Source: a virus
IMG/VR virus record: IMGVR_UViG_3300030430_005214
Coordinates: 26,853-90,852 of that record
Length of the DNA: 64,000 nt
Reading direction: 5' to 3' (one strand)
The notes beneath the pieces were generated by a model. It saw only the letters and a program-made list of their open reading frames with translations. It was not told where the DNA came from and did not search any database. The translations under genes and the position numbers were made by a program. This document shows positions 54,210 through 62,537 of this stretch, piece by piece. Numbering within the stretch: position 1 is the first letter of the stretch; each line of letters opens with the position of its first letter.

Positions 54210-54592
54210 TATCGATAGGTAGGTTTTTTTCTGTTCCAAATAGTCAGACCTAGTTTATTTTTAACCCAGATTAGGTCTGTATATAAATTCATGTAATCTG
54301 TATAATTTTCTTCATCTGTATGTGCTTGCATAAAGGTAAATTCATCCATTTGAAAAAAAGTATCCAAATAAAACGAGACTTTGTGATCAATCTCTCGTCG
54401 GTTACTAGCGATAGATGTTTTTGTATCTGGTAAGTAAAATTCATAATCAGTTTTATCATGAACAATTGTTATTAACAATCTACCGGTTATTAGCTCAACT
54501 TTTAAACTTACGTGATCAATATTAGTTACATACCAGTGTTCTTGTTCATATGAACGAATTAAATTTCTTTTTTTACCATACTTAGATGCCAT
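54206..54592 (-). CDS. small conserved protein, unknown (128 aa)
   Basis: A compact beta-rich protein (HVSLKVELITGRLLITIVHD, then KTDYEFYLPDTKTSI) with a helix at the C-terminus (DYMNLYTDLIWVKNKL). No motif. Its stop overlaps the protease stop: TTAA at 54206-54209 supplies both TAA codons. TAATG couples it to the upstream gene. Confidence 0.55.
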   Translation of the reverse strand: MASKYGKKRNLIRSYEQEHWYVTNIDHVSLKVELITGRLLITIVHDKTDYEFYLPDTKTSIASNRREIDHKVSFYLDTFFQMDEFTFMQAHTDEENYTDYMNLYTDLIWVKNKLGLTIWNRKKPTYRY

Positions 54593-54798
54593 TAATCTAC
54601 TGCCGATATTAAACTTGCTTGAACAAACTCAATTTTTTTATTTTTATTTTTTGGATCTTGTAAGGTCAGATATTGTTCTGAATTCCAACGAAGGTATTGA
54701 ATATCTTCTAACAACCAAACTTTATTTTTATAATAGACTGGAGAACCAATGTAAGCCCTTCTTCCGTTCCCGTCTAAAGTAAATCTTGTTGTCGACAT
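54592..54798 (-). CDS. small protein, unknown (68 aa)
   Basis: Beta-rich small protein (RAYIGSPVYYKNKVWLLEDI). Start chosen at ATG 54798 (MSTTRFTL), with GGAGG 6 bases upstream; a longer frame from 54858 adds a Lys/Arg-rich stretch but lies over the previous gene. Resembles an SH3-like or Sm-like fold by pattern, unproven. Confidence 0.5.
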   Translation of the reverse strand: MSTTRFTLDGNGRRAYIGSPVYYKNKVWLLEDIQYLRWNSEQYLTLQDPKNKNKKIEFVQASLISAVD

Positions 54799-54811
54799 TT
54801 TAAACCTCCTT

Positions 54812-55042
54812 TTAGGGGGTTTGCGACCCCTCTTCTCTTCGATGCAAAGCAAAATCATCTAATGCGTCAGCGCAATCTAATGCTTCTGCTAGTATTGTAG
54901 TCCATTTATCAACTTCTTTTAATATATCAGTGTGTTCTCCAACCATAACAGTTTGAGTAAATAGCATATCTAGCATTGCTCTTGCTTCCTCTGCTTGTGC
55001 TTCATACTTTAATTTAGCTGCATTAAATAATTTATTATTCAT
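54812..55042 (-). CDS. small helical protein, unknown (76 aa)
   Basis: A nearly all-helical Ala/Glu-rich protein (FNAAKLKYEAQAEEARAM, then EVDKWTTILAEALDCADAL) that probably forms a short helical hairpin. No motif. It is coupled by ATGA to the helix-turn-helix gene and sits in a small-gene cluster. Confidence 0.5.
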   Translation of the reverse strand: MNNKLFNAAKLKYEAQAEEARAMLDMLFTQTVMVGEHTDILKEVDKWTTILAEALDCADALDDFALHRREEGSQTP

Positions 55043-55416
55043 ATAACCTCTTTTTCTTCTTCTTCAAAAAATGAAATTGTATTATATTTTTTAATATAGC
55101 GGTTAAACTCCATATAGTCAACCCCTAAAAATCTAGCTGCTTCTTTTTTTGTTCTTGCAATGCTTAAAGCTGTCTTTAAAAGAGCATCAGTGACTGCATG
55201 TCTAGTTAGTCTCCATATTGGAAGGCCATAAAATTTACCACACAAATACCTAGTTGATAATTCTAGCTTGATTGCAATTAAGTCTTCTAAAGAAATATTA
55301 TTAATATTATTTAAAGTATTATCAGTAATTTTCTTTTCAGACTTTAGTTTATTTATTATACTATAATTTGAATATTTTGTAACAGTATTTTTCTTTTTTT
55401 TATTTTTCCATGACAT
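55039..55416 (-). CDS. Fis-like helix-turn-helix protein (125 aa)
   Basis: The N-terminal 30 residues are Lys-rich; residues about 75-115 read VTDALLKTALSIARTKKEAA-RFLGVDYMEFNRYIKKY, a Fis/NtrC-type C-terminal helix-turn-helix (the second helix begins after the Gly). The acidic end (FFEEEEKEVI) is unusual for such proteins. It could bind DNA near its own region or regulate late expression. Other HTH types cannot be ruled out. Confidence 0.6.
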   Translation of the reverse strand: MSWKNKKKKNTVTKYSNYSIINKLKSEKKITDNTLNNINNISLEDLIAIKLELSTRYLCGKFYGLPIWRLTRHAVTDALLKTALSIARTKKEAARFLGVDYMEFNRYIKKYNTISFFEEEEKEVI

Positions 55417-55458
55417 ATATTAAATAATAATAGAAATAATGATATAATTTAATTTATA

Positions 55459-56178
55459 TTATTTATTATAATCTGGAGATTCTGGTTCTGGTAGGGTGGG
55501 TTGAAGTTCCTCTTCAAATCTATCAAAATATAATTTAAGATTAGTTAACATATATTCTTTATATAATTTTCTATCTTCACCATCAGCCAAAGATTCGTAA
55601 GCGTCTTGAATTTGATTTTCTACTTTATTGAATGTAGTTGAGGCAAAGTTTCTACCGGTGACATTCATGCCTTCTAGATCTTGAAAAGATTTTACTTCTT
55701 CTGGCTCTTCAGGTTCTGTTGGCATATCTTGATCTCGGACTGGAATAAATTTATCTTCAACATCGATATCTAAAGCTACTTCTTCCTCAAGTTCATTTTC
55801 TTCTTGACTTCCTTCAGCTCCTGATGTAAGATCTACTGGTGCTAAAGAATTCTGAACTGCATTAAGAATATGGGCTCTAAAAGAGTCTCTTTGTTCTTTA
55901 GATGTTGTAAGTGCTTTATATGCATCTTCAACGATAGGAATAACAACTTTCAAAGTATCCTCAAGGACATTTATCCCTGTTGCTCTTTGAGGCTGCTCGT
56001 CTGGAACATCAGCACTAACTTCTTTGATGAGAGATCGAATAACACTACGAAGTCTATTCTCTTCAAGCATAACTTTTTCTTTCTTTTCAGCAAGATAGTT
56101 TTCTAGAAGACCACGGATTACTTTTCTAAAACGTTGTTCTTCTTTTAGTTCTTTTAAAAATTCATCGCGATCAATCAT
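55459..56178 (-). CDS. acidic protein with LRxxIRxLLxE helical repeats (239 aa)
   Basis: Start at ATG 56178 (MIDRDEFLKEL), with TTGGAG upstream; the frame begins earlier only with a TTG. Residues 17-29 (FRKVIRGLLENYL) and 43-54 (LRSVIRSLIKEV) are two copies of the same amphipathic helix. Residues 125-175 are highly acidic and disordered. The C-terminus is helical and ends PESPDYNK. Possibly a scaffold- or core-type protein in the head, by composition and its odd neighbours, but this is a guess. Confidence 0.55.
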   Translation of the reverse strand: MIDRDEFLKELKEEQRFRKVIRGLLENYLAEKKEKVMLEENRLRSVIRSLIKEVSADVPDEQPQRATGINVLEDTLKVVIPIVEDAYKALTTSKEQRDSFRAHILNAVQNSLAPVDLTSGAEGSQEENELEEEVALDIDVEDKFIPVRDQDMPTEPEEPEEVKSFQDLEGMNVTGRNFASTTFNKVENQIQDAYESLADGEDRKLYKEYMLTNLKLYFDRFEEELQPTLPEPESPDYNK

Positions 56179-56182
56179 TAAA

Positions 56183-58201
56183 TTACACTCCAAGTTTCTG
56201 TAATAAATAGTTTAACGCTTCATTAACTTCTTTTTCAGAAACTTTTTTACGTTTTCTTCGTTTGGCGCCAAGAGGTAAAGCATATCCCTGTACAGAGCCC
56301 CCTCCCATTGAAGATATTTCTTCTATTTCTTCTTCTTCCAAAACCTCATCGACTAACCCACGAAAGATACCCAAAAAGGGTTCATTAACCTCCTTGAGTT
56401 CTTTGTTTACCATATCTGCTATGTAGTCTGCTCTATCCTTTGACGTATCTGGTAAAAAGCGTTCTATGTTTTCATCGTTTCTTAAAGCATTTCTAAAATC
56501 AGTAGCACTTAACACTTCACCAACAGGATCAAAAGCATAGTCAAGAGGGTTTAAAACTTCTGCATCTTCAACATATTTTTGAACATTACCAGCAAAACGT
56601 TCTGCAGCATCGCCACCCTTCGTTGAAGCACCAAGAATAATCTTTGCACCTTTCATTTCTGGTTTATTACCATACTCCATAGCTGCTCTAACAGGTGAAG
56701 CAAATTCAGAGACTTGAACAACTGATTTCAATGGTGATTCAAACTCTGCAACTTCAACTTCAGCGTTCCGAACGTTCGCATCATCTAAATACAAGTTTAA
56801 TATTTTCTCAGACACTTGTGCTGTGATGCCATCTTTTTCTTTTGGACTTATAAGAATCACTACTTGATCAGCTAGCCTTGCATAATGCTCAATCATATCT
56901 AAATGGCCTCGATGCGGAGGTTTAAATTTTCCAGGTAAAATAGCGACAGTTTCGCCTTCATTTTGCTCCATAAGCATTTCCTTTACCATTTGTGGTATCT
57001 TACCTCTTCCGTACTTAAATAACCCCAAAAGTTGGTTCATTGGAGCAAAGTTTCCTGTAAACTTATACATTTGACCATTGTGTTGGAATACAAAACCTTC
57101 AACAACAGTATCAATATTATCATGATGTTTAATTTTATCGAGTTGTCGAACTAAAATATCTTGGGCTGCTTTTTTCTCTGGTCCATCATAAGTTTGAATG
57201 GCACGAATAGCTTTCTCAGTTTCATTTTTAAGTCTTTCTACTTCTGCCTCATTATCTAAAATATAAGCGCTTTTTAATCCGCGGAGGAGTTCTACAGCGA
57301 AATCATGAATGGCCATCTCAATTGGTTGCACAAGCTTGGCGATTAGAAATTTTGAATTTTTATTAAAAGCAGATATTTTTGCCTTCACTTCTTTTTCCAT
57401 CCCTCTAGCTATTTGTGAAACTGTTGGAGCACTTTTGTCCCCCAACATTCTTCTAACAAGAAGTTTAACTCGATCTTCGTCTAACTGCGGGAAATTTTCT
57501 TCGGTGTATGGTGTTAATTTATCTCTTAAATAATCATTAATGGTCATATCGCCTGAATAACCTGTACGTTGTATGCGATCTAAGGTTTTTTCAACAAATG
57601 TTTCATCTGTAATTTTATTAAGGGTAAGAAAAGCAGTTCTACGAACAGAAAAGTCTTGATCTGCTGTGGCTTCTTCAAATCTATCAACCACGCTATCTAA
57701 AAACGCTGATTCTTTTTCGTTTGCTACAACTTCTAAGCTGTTGTCTTCTTTATTATACTTCTTATGACCCATCCTATGAATATTCACTACATTTTCGTCA
57801 TAGTTAACAACATTTGGAGCAATCGGACCTTGAATCTCTGTATTATAAAATATCTCACCATTAGGTCCAAAGATCTTAGCTCTTTCTTTTTCTGAAAGCG
57901 ACTCAACAGCCTTTACGTAAGCGTTAAAAGCCGTGACATAAGCTTTTCTTGCGCTTTCGCCGCCGCGGAATTCACGGTTGATAAGATCTTCAAAGGTCAT
58001 GCCCCCACGAGACATATCACCTTTATTTCTTGCAGCACGAGGCTTACCATCGACATAACCAAGAAATATATTATAGCCGTCAGTCTTTTCTGTTCCTACG
58101 AGTTCGCCTTTGGCGGCTTTTTGTAAAATATCGGCCATTTCATTAAAGGTGAGATTACGATTATCGTAAAGGTGTGATAAGTGTCCTGCTACGCCGCCCA
58201 T
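56183..58201 (-). CDS. RNA ligase-like nucleotidyltransferase fused to NMNAT-like adenylyltransferase (672 aa)
   Basis: Residues 1-400 carry ligase/capping nucleotidyltransferase motifs: motif I EKTDGYNIF with K39, motif III FYNTEI at 118-123, motif IV VVEGFVF at 366-372, motif V QMYKFTG at 377-383. Residues 415-600 are an HxGH nucleotidylyltransferase: GKFKPPHRGHLD (H430, H433), ending with SATDFRNAL (565-573), like the ISxTxxR of NMNAT. The tail is acidic then basic (GAKRRKRKK). The two could join NMN adenylylation with nucleic-acid end joining, as in a NAD or RNA-repair system; no biochemical evidence. Starts ATG 58201. Confidence 0.7.
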   Translation of the reverse strand: MGGVAGHLSHLYDNRNLTFNEMADILQKAAKGELVGTEKTDGYNIFLGYVDGKPRAARNKGDMSRGGMTFEDLINREFRGGESARKAYVTAFNAYVKAVESLSEKERAKIFGPNGEIFYNTEIQGPIAPNVVNYDENVVNIHRMGHKKYNKEDNSLEVVANEKESAFLDSVVDRFEEATADQDFSVRRTAFLTLNKITDETFVEKTLDRIQRTGYSGDMTINDYLRDKLTPYTEENFPQLDEDRVKLLVRRMLGDKSAPTVSQIARGMEKEVKAKISAFNKNSKFLIAKLVQPIEMAIHDFAVELLRGLKSAYILDNEAEVERLKNETEKAIRAIQTYDGPEKKAAQDILVRQLDKIKHHDNIDTVVEGFVFQHNGQMYKFTGNFAPMNQLLGLFKYGRGKIPQMVKEMLMEQNEGETVAILPGKFKPPHRGHLDMIEHYARLADQVVILISPKEKDGITAQVSEKILNLYLDDANVRNAEVEVAEFESPLKSVVQVSEFASPVRAAMEYGNKPEMKGAKIILGASTKGGDAAERFAGNVQKYVEDAEVLNPLDYAFDPVGEVLSATDFRNALRNDENIERFLPDTSKDRADYIADMVNKELKEVNEPFLGIFRGLVDEVLEEEEIEEISSMGGGSVQGYALPLGAKRRKRKKVSEKEVNEALNYLLQKLGV

Positions 58202-58205
58202 AGAT

Positions 58206-58457
58206 TTATTTTCCTTCTTCTAATATTCTTACTTGTTCTTCTAGAAGTGAGATTTTGTTTTCGAGAGTTCTAACAACTCTTTTTATTTCAAGTAAATTTT
58301 TACGAGCAACTGATAGTTGTCTACTTTCCCTTTGACTTTTTGGTCGTACTTCGTCTAAGATACGAAGAACAGACTCGACGTAAGCACGAGCAGTAGGATT
58401 GCTTTTAACTTCTCCTATCAAAAAGTCTCTGGTCATTTTTCTTAGATCAGTTTTCAT
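58206..58457 (-). CDS. coiled-coil small protein, unknown (83 aa)
   Basis: A basic N-terminal half (DLRKMTRDFLIGEV) and a strong C-terminal coiled coil (RKNLLEIKRVVRTLENKISL-LEEQVRIL). It follows the metallopeptidase by TAATG coupling and precedes the ligase-NMNAT gene by 4 bases. No motif for function. Confidence 0.55.
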   Translation of the reverse strand: MKTDLRKMTRDFLIGEVKSNPTARAYVESVLRILDEVRPKSQRESRQLSVARKNLLEIKRVVRTLENKISLLEEQVRILEEGK

Positions 58458-59188
58458 TAGTTGTCCTTGGATATTTCTTCTAGAATATCACGAACAGCAT
58501 CACGAAGCGCTGCCTCGTCTAGATCTTCAAGAACTTCTTCTTTAGCCTCTGTTGACATCGGATGCACTTCTTCCAATGCGCCTTCTTTTTCTTCCTCATC
58601 TAATTCTTCAGGCGCCTCTTCGAGTTGAGCGGTGGCATAGTCTGCTTTAGTTAAACTAGCAGTGCCTTGGGCCTCATTTAGAAATGATTTTTCTTTTGGT
58701 TTATATCCCCATTTATCCATAAGCATTTCGCCAAATTCTTTATTTCTCCAGTTCTTGTAAGACATTTTCTGTTCTCCTTTGGTGTCTTTATCTTTATAAT
58801 TAGTTTCTTCAAGTCGATTCTTCAAGCGATCTTCAAAATCACGAAAACACATATTTCCTTTTTCATACGCTTCGCGTTCCATTTCTCTCATATGTGGATC
58901 TTTTTGAGCATAACCAGGTCCAGTTACCGCACTAGTTAGATCTCCCCTTTCATTCTGTAAATGATGAACTAACTCGTGAGCAAGAGATCGAAGACAATCT
59001 TTCATATGTCTACCCGTAGTGTAAACCGTAATTGATTCTTCTTCTGGATCATAATGAGCAGTACTGCCAAAAGGCTTCATACTATTTTCTTTATCTTGTG
59101 CGAAAATTATGGTGGGTTTATTTTGAAGCTTATACCGCTGGTGAAAAAACTCTAACAAATCATTAGCGTATGTTTTTATATTGTTCAT
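58457..59188 (-). CDS. putative HExxH zinc metallopeptidase with acidic LRxxVRxILEE tail (243 aa)
   Basis: HELVHH at 71-76 (HExxH) lies in a helix (CLRSLAHELVHHLQNERG), with an ERE segment at 104-106 that may supply the third zinc ligand. Residues 170-243 are acidic and end in LRDAVRDILEEI (228-239), a copy of the helix found in the protein at 55459. No signal peptide, so it acts inside the cell or the virion. The zinc motif is clear, but the substrate is unknown. Confidence 0.65.
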   Translation of the reverse strand: MNNIKTYANDLLEFFHQRYKLQNKPTIIFAQDKENSMKPFGSTAHYDPEEESITVYTTGRHMKDCLRSLAHELVHHLQNERGDLTSAVTGPGYAQKDPHMREMEREAYEKGNMCFRDFEDRLKNRLEETNYKDKDTKGEQKMSYKNWRNKEFGEMLMDKWGYKPKEKSFLNEAQGTASLTKADYATAQLEEAPEELDEEEKEGALEEVHPMSTEAKEEVLEDLDEAALRDAVRDILEEISKDN

Positions 59189-59211
59189 ATTTTAATTAGT
59201 ACGATTGTATT

Positions 59212-60210
59212 TTAGATCTCATGAGGGGACCGAGAAAAAACAACAGACCTAACAAAAGGTACATTGTCCAACTTTCGTTTAATATACTCTTCCATATGTT
59301 TAGCATCAATGAAACGTTTGAGAGTGCTGTTTTCATTAATAGCAAAGTGACCGACATTTTCTAGAACATCCATTTTATTAAAAACAATATGCGTTGCTCC
59401 ATTAATATTAATCGCTTTTTGCAAAAAGTTTAAATTCATCCAGTTAACTTGTCTTTTTCTTCCTGTGGTAGCACCATATTCTTGACCCTCTTCTTGTATT
59501 TTTGTAAATACATCACCTTGAGGTTGAAAGGCTTTAGATCCAACATAAGTCTCATAAGATTTAGCTACACCATAAATATTTCTTACAGTTTGTGGCGGAA
59601 CACCGTTCATTAGTGCCGCCGCAGAAATGCAATTGGATGATGTGACATAAGGATAAGAGCCCCAATCAATATCCAGTCCAAAGCCTTGAGCGCCCTCGAA
59701 AAGAATAATTGGATTACCGCATCTTTCATGTAGTTCTTCATAAAGGTCTATTAGATAAGGACGAAGCTCAGAAACATCTTCGGCTCTAACACCAGTTCTG
59801 GCAAACTTATCTCTATAAGCGGGACCGTTACCTCGTTTAGTCGTGCCTATTTTTGTTTCTCTTGCTTCTTCTTCAATGTGATTTTGCGTAATAATGTGAG
59901 CATTTTTAGCGATAAATACAAGACCATTTGCGTCAATACCGCCTTCTTTTAATTCTTCAATCTCTTTAAAAAATTGTTCCACGTTGACAACACACCCCGG
60001 ACCAATAATGGACCGAATGCCAAAAAATACACCGGCAGGTATGTGATGAGTAACAAATTTTTTCCCTCTATGAAAGATAGTGTGGCCGGCGTTACAACCG
60101 CCATTATATCTGATAACATGCGTATATTCTCCTGTTCTACAAAGGTGATGTGTAACTTTTCCTTTTCCACAGTCACCATACTGTAAATCTACAACAATAT
60201 CTGAAATCAT
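59212..60210 (-). CDS. purA: compact adenylosuccinate synthetase-like enzyme (332 aa)
   Basis: Motifs: GDCGKGK at residues 12-18 (P-loop; D13 kept, E14 replaced by Cys), GGCNAGHT (H43), KIGTTKRGNGPAYRDK, YPYVTSSN, GATTGRKRQVNW and FNKMDVLENVG. It makes adenylosuccinate from IMP, GTP and Asp. At 332 aa it is about 100 shorter than bacterial PurA but near archaeal PurA and phage PurZ. PurZ lacks the catalytic Asp, as I recall, so D13 argues for PurA. Start is ATG 60210 with GGAGGGG upstream; the longer frame begins with TTG. Confidence 0.8.
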   Translation of the reverse strand: MISDIVVDLQYGDCGKGKVTHHLCRTGEYTHVIRYNGGCNAGHTIFHRGKKFVTHHIPAGVFFGIRSIIGPGCVVNVEQFFKEIEELKEGGIDANGLVFIAKNAHIITQNHIEEEARETKIGTTKRGNGPAYRDKFARTGVRAEDVSELRPYLIDLYEELHERCGNPIILFEGAQGFGLDIDWGSYPYVTSSNCISAAALMNGVPPQTVRNIYGVAKSYETYVGSKAFQPQGDVFTKIQEEGQEYGATTGRKRQVNWMNLNFLQKAININGATHIVFNKMDVLENVGHFAINENSTLKRFIDAKHMEEYIKRKLDNVPFVRSVVFSRSPHEI

Positions 60211-60232
60211 AAACCCCTCCAAGTGAGGTTCT

Positions 60233-60261
60233 ATTATAACATAAGAGAATAAATAGTTAAA
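60233..60261 (-). promoter_or_regulatory. possible sigma-70-like promoter upstream of the purA-like gene
   Basis: On the minus strand TTTAAC (60256-60261) and TATAAT (60233-60238) are 17 bp apart, with a perfect -10 but a poor -35 (3 of 6). The ATG lies 23 bases beyond the -10, so the leader is very short. It lies in a 54-base gap between two genes, where a promoter is expected. Confidence 0.35.
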
Positions 60262-60264
60262 GAG

Positions 60265-62133
60265 TTAGTTTTCAGCGCAGGCTGTTTCATCAAGGATTTC
60301 AAGAAGGTTGCCGTACATCTTTTCTGCGGTGGGAACAAGATCAAATTTCTTTGCTTTTGAGAAAGAATCAACAATATTATCCCAGTAAAGGTTTCCAAAA
60401 CTGGCAGTGAAAACATAGAAATTAAACTCTGGCGCTGCTTGCATAGAAGATATAACATCACTTTGCTCTATCTTTGGAACAAGATAACTTTGAGGTTCTT
60501 CGTCTGTGAAGAGTATTATAACTCTTTTAGTATTTTCTCTCCACTCTATATTCCAGTTTTCTTTTTCAGGCTCTGAAACGTTAATTCCACCCCAACCTTC
60601 AAACCAAGCAGCAGAATTAACGTCAAACGTCCCACCTCCTATTAGACTTTGTAAAGAAAGGTAAATAGCGTCTAAGCTTTGCTCATCTCCACCATCCATG
60701 GATGTTGTATCAATGTTAGCAAAAGATCCCATAAAACTTTGAAAATCAGTTAGGTTGATTTCTATTTTTAATTTTTCAACGTTTTTTGTTAAGCCTGCGT
60801 CATACTCATCAACAGCAATCAGTACTAAACCCCATTTTATAATTTCAGAATCACTATAATGGACAGCGAACTGACTTAGCGCCGAAAGAACTGCATTAAT
60901 GTCATTGAGCATAGAACCTGACATATCGACAATGAGAAGAATATCGGTAGGTTCAAGTTCTTTTTCCGTTATTCCATCACAGTTTGTATCTTCACCATTA
61001 CAAATATCTTCGTCCATTGGAACAACTTCATCCATACACAACTCCGGCATAAAGGTACCGTTTTCAAAATCACTACCCCATATGCCTTCTTTACAATAAA
61101 AGTTTCCAGGCAAACATATACCGATACCAAGTGTTTCAGGCGGCCCACTATAGCAAATAGAAAATAAATTTTCATCAACTAACTGATTACAGTTATCGTC
61201 ATGATTATTACACTCTTCTGATATCACTTTTCCTAGATATTGATCGCATTTTTCACCTTCTTCTAATATCTCGGGAAACCAGTGACAAGATGCAAGACAA
61301 TCAGTCATTTTGAAACTTTTGCATTTATCGTCCTCACACTCACAAGTTTTGTACCCCTCTCCACAAACAAGCGGAGGCTCAGTGCAAGGAACTAATATTC
61401 CAACATCTTTTTCAGTACAGAAACATTCTATATCTTCATCAACAAGTCCATCACAATCATTGTCCAAGCCGTCGCAGATTTCATCAAAAGGTTGTTTTGC
61501 GGTGCACAACCATTGGCCTTGGATGCAATATTCTAGATCATCTTCACAAGCAGTTGAACAAGCTTGAACTAAATCTTCATCTGTTAGCCCATCGCAATCA
61601 TTATCAACATTATCACAAGTTTCAGGAGGAACAGGACCACAAACTCCACAGGCGTTTAGCTGTCCTTCATCAATTTCACCATCGCAATCATTATCAATGC
61701 CGTCACAAATTTCTTCGGTGCAGTTAACAACACACTCAGTATATTGAATTAAACCCTTAACACAAACTTTATCTTGAATTCCTGGTTCGCCTTCTTCATT
61801 CAAACATGGCGCATCTTTTTCAATTAAATACTGAGTTGGATTACATTCAAGTTGTTGTTCACACTCGCCTTGAAAAACTATAGTGTTTGGTTCATCACAT
61901 TCATTGACACAAATTTGTTTTCGCCAAACTTCACTTAAATCTTCACAAAAGTACCAGTCGCATTTTACACACGGATCTTGCCATATAGAATACGTGTCTT
62001 CTTCAACTACAATATCAATAACATCTTTGACATCGGGAACTGTAGGCACAGGACTAGCAGCGACTGGTTCTTTTTTATCGGAACAGGAGGATAACAATAT
62101 TGTACTAATAAGAAGAAATATCTTCATCTTCAT
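60265..62133 (-). CDS. lipoprotein with MopE-like DNDCDG repeats and a VWA domain (622 aa)
   Basis: Signal peptide MKMKIFLLISTILLSSC with lipobox L-S-S-C17 and an Asp/Glu-poor Pro linker. Five Cys-rich repeats match the MopE/putative metal-binding pattern: 142-156 (ICDGIDNDCDGEIDE), 172-186, 219-233, 307-321 and a weaker one at 377-391. The VWA domain (about 396-615) has a MIDAS motif DMSGS (D403, S405, S407) and FTDEEP (D543). Such proteins are common in Myxococcota-type genomes as surface proteins. No strong ribosome site is seen; ATG 62127 is an alternative. In a phage, an acquired host-surface gene is likely. Confidence 0.85.
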   Translation of the reverse strand: MKMKIFLLISTILLSSCSDKKEPVAASPVPTVPDVKDVIDIVVEEDTYSIWQDPCVKCDWYFCEDLSEVWRKQICVNECDEPNTIVFQGECEQQLECNPTQYLIEKDAPCLNEEGEPGIQDKVCVKGLIQYTECVVNCTEEICDGIDNDCDGEIDEGQLNACGVCGPVPPETCDNVDNDCDGLTDEDLVQACSTACEDDLEYCIQGQWLCTAKQPFDEICDGLDNDCDGLVDEDIECFCTEKDVGILVPCTEPPLVCGEGYKTCECEDDKCKSFKMTDCLASCHWFPEILEEGEKCDQYLGKVISEECNNHDDNCNQLVDENLFSICYSGPPETLGIGICLPGNFYCKEGIWGSDFENGTFMPELCMDEVVPMDEDICNGEDTNCDGITEKELEPTDILLIVDMSGSMLNDINAVLSALSQFAVHYSDSEIIKWGLVLIAVDEYDAGLTKNVEKLKIEINLTDFQSFMGSFANIDTTSMDGGDEQSLDAIYLSLQSLIGGGTFDVNSAAWFEGWGGINVSEPEKENWNIEWRENTKRVIILFTDEEPQSYLVPKIEQSDVISSMQAAPEFNFYVFTASFGNLYWDNIVDSFSKAKKFDLVPTAEKMYGNLLEILDETACAEN

Positions 62134-62156
62134 ATAATAAATATGTGTTTAAGGGG

Positions 62157-62522
62157 TTAAGTGTACTCTTTATCTTGTTTTTGTGGTAGTTTTGTGATGC
62201 GAGTTGATATAATACGGTCGCCGTCTGCGTCTTTCATAATTGATATTTTCTCTGCGACCAACTGTAAATATGTCAGCGCTCTTCCTGGTTCCACGTAAAA
62301 ACGAAGGTAAAGGTTCATAAGTTTATTGTTTTGAGGATCACGCTGAATGCCGCCTTCGCCGGCACGAATAACAGTCACGCCCTCAATTCCACGGATCGCC
62401 TCAAAAACTCGGCCATAAAGCTTAGTAGCTGATTCCGCTTTTACAAGAAGTTCTGCTTCATAAACAGATTTTTGTTCAGTTAGGAAATATTTAAAATTTT
62501 CAAAAAGATTTTTCATTATCAT
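62157..62522 (-). CDS. small protein with an ACT-like pattern, unknown (121 aa)
   Basis: Alpha/beta protein with a helix (ESATKLYGRVFEAIRGIEGV), strands (TVIRAGEGGI) and a second beta-alpha pair, a layout like ferredoxin-like/ACT domains, not proven. Two possible ATG codons (62522, 62516) lack clear ribosome sites. Same strand as its neighbours; no motif. Confidence 0.5.
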   Translation of the reverse strand: MIMKNLFENFKYFLTEQKSVYEAELLVKAESATKLYGRVFEAIRGIEGVTVIRAGEGGIQRDPQNNKLMNLYLRFYVEPGRALTYLQLVAEKISIMKDADGDRIISTRITKLPQKQDKEYT

Positions 62523-62537
62523 AATTAGTCTATTTTA

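Noticed and set aside
55417-55458. AT-rich gap with TATAAT-like words
   Set aside because: The 42 bases are nearly all A/T; many promoter-like words arise by chance and no spaced -35 is convincing.
59212-60210. A PurZ enzyme and a 2-aminoadenine genome
   Set aside because: The catalytic Asp position of the P-loop is retained (GDCGKGK), and no other Z-pathway gene is visible in the window. Kept only as a test in the findings.
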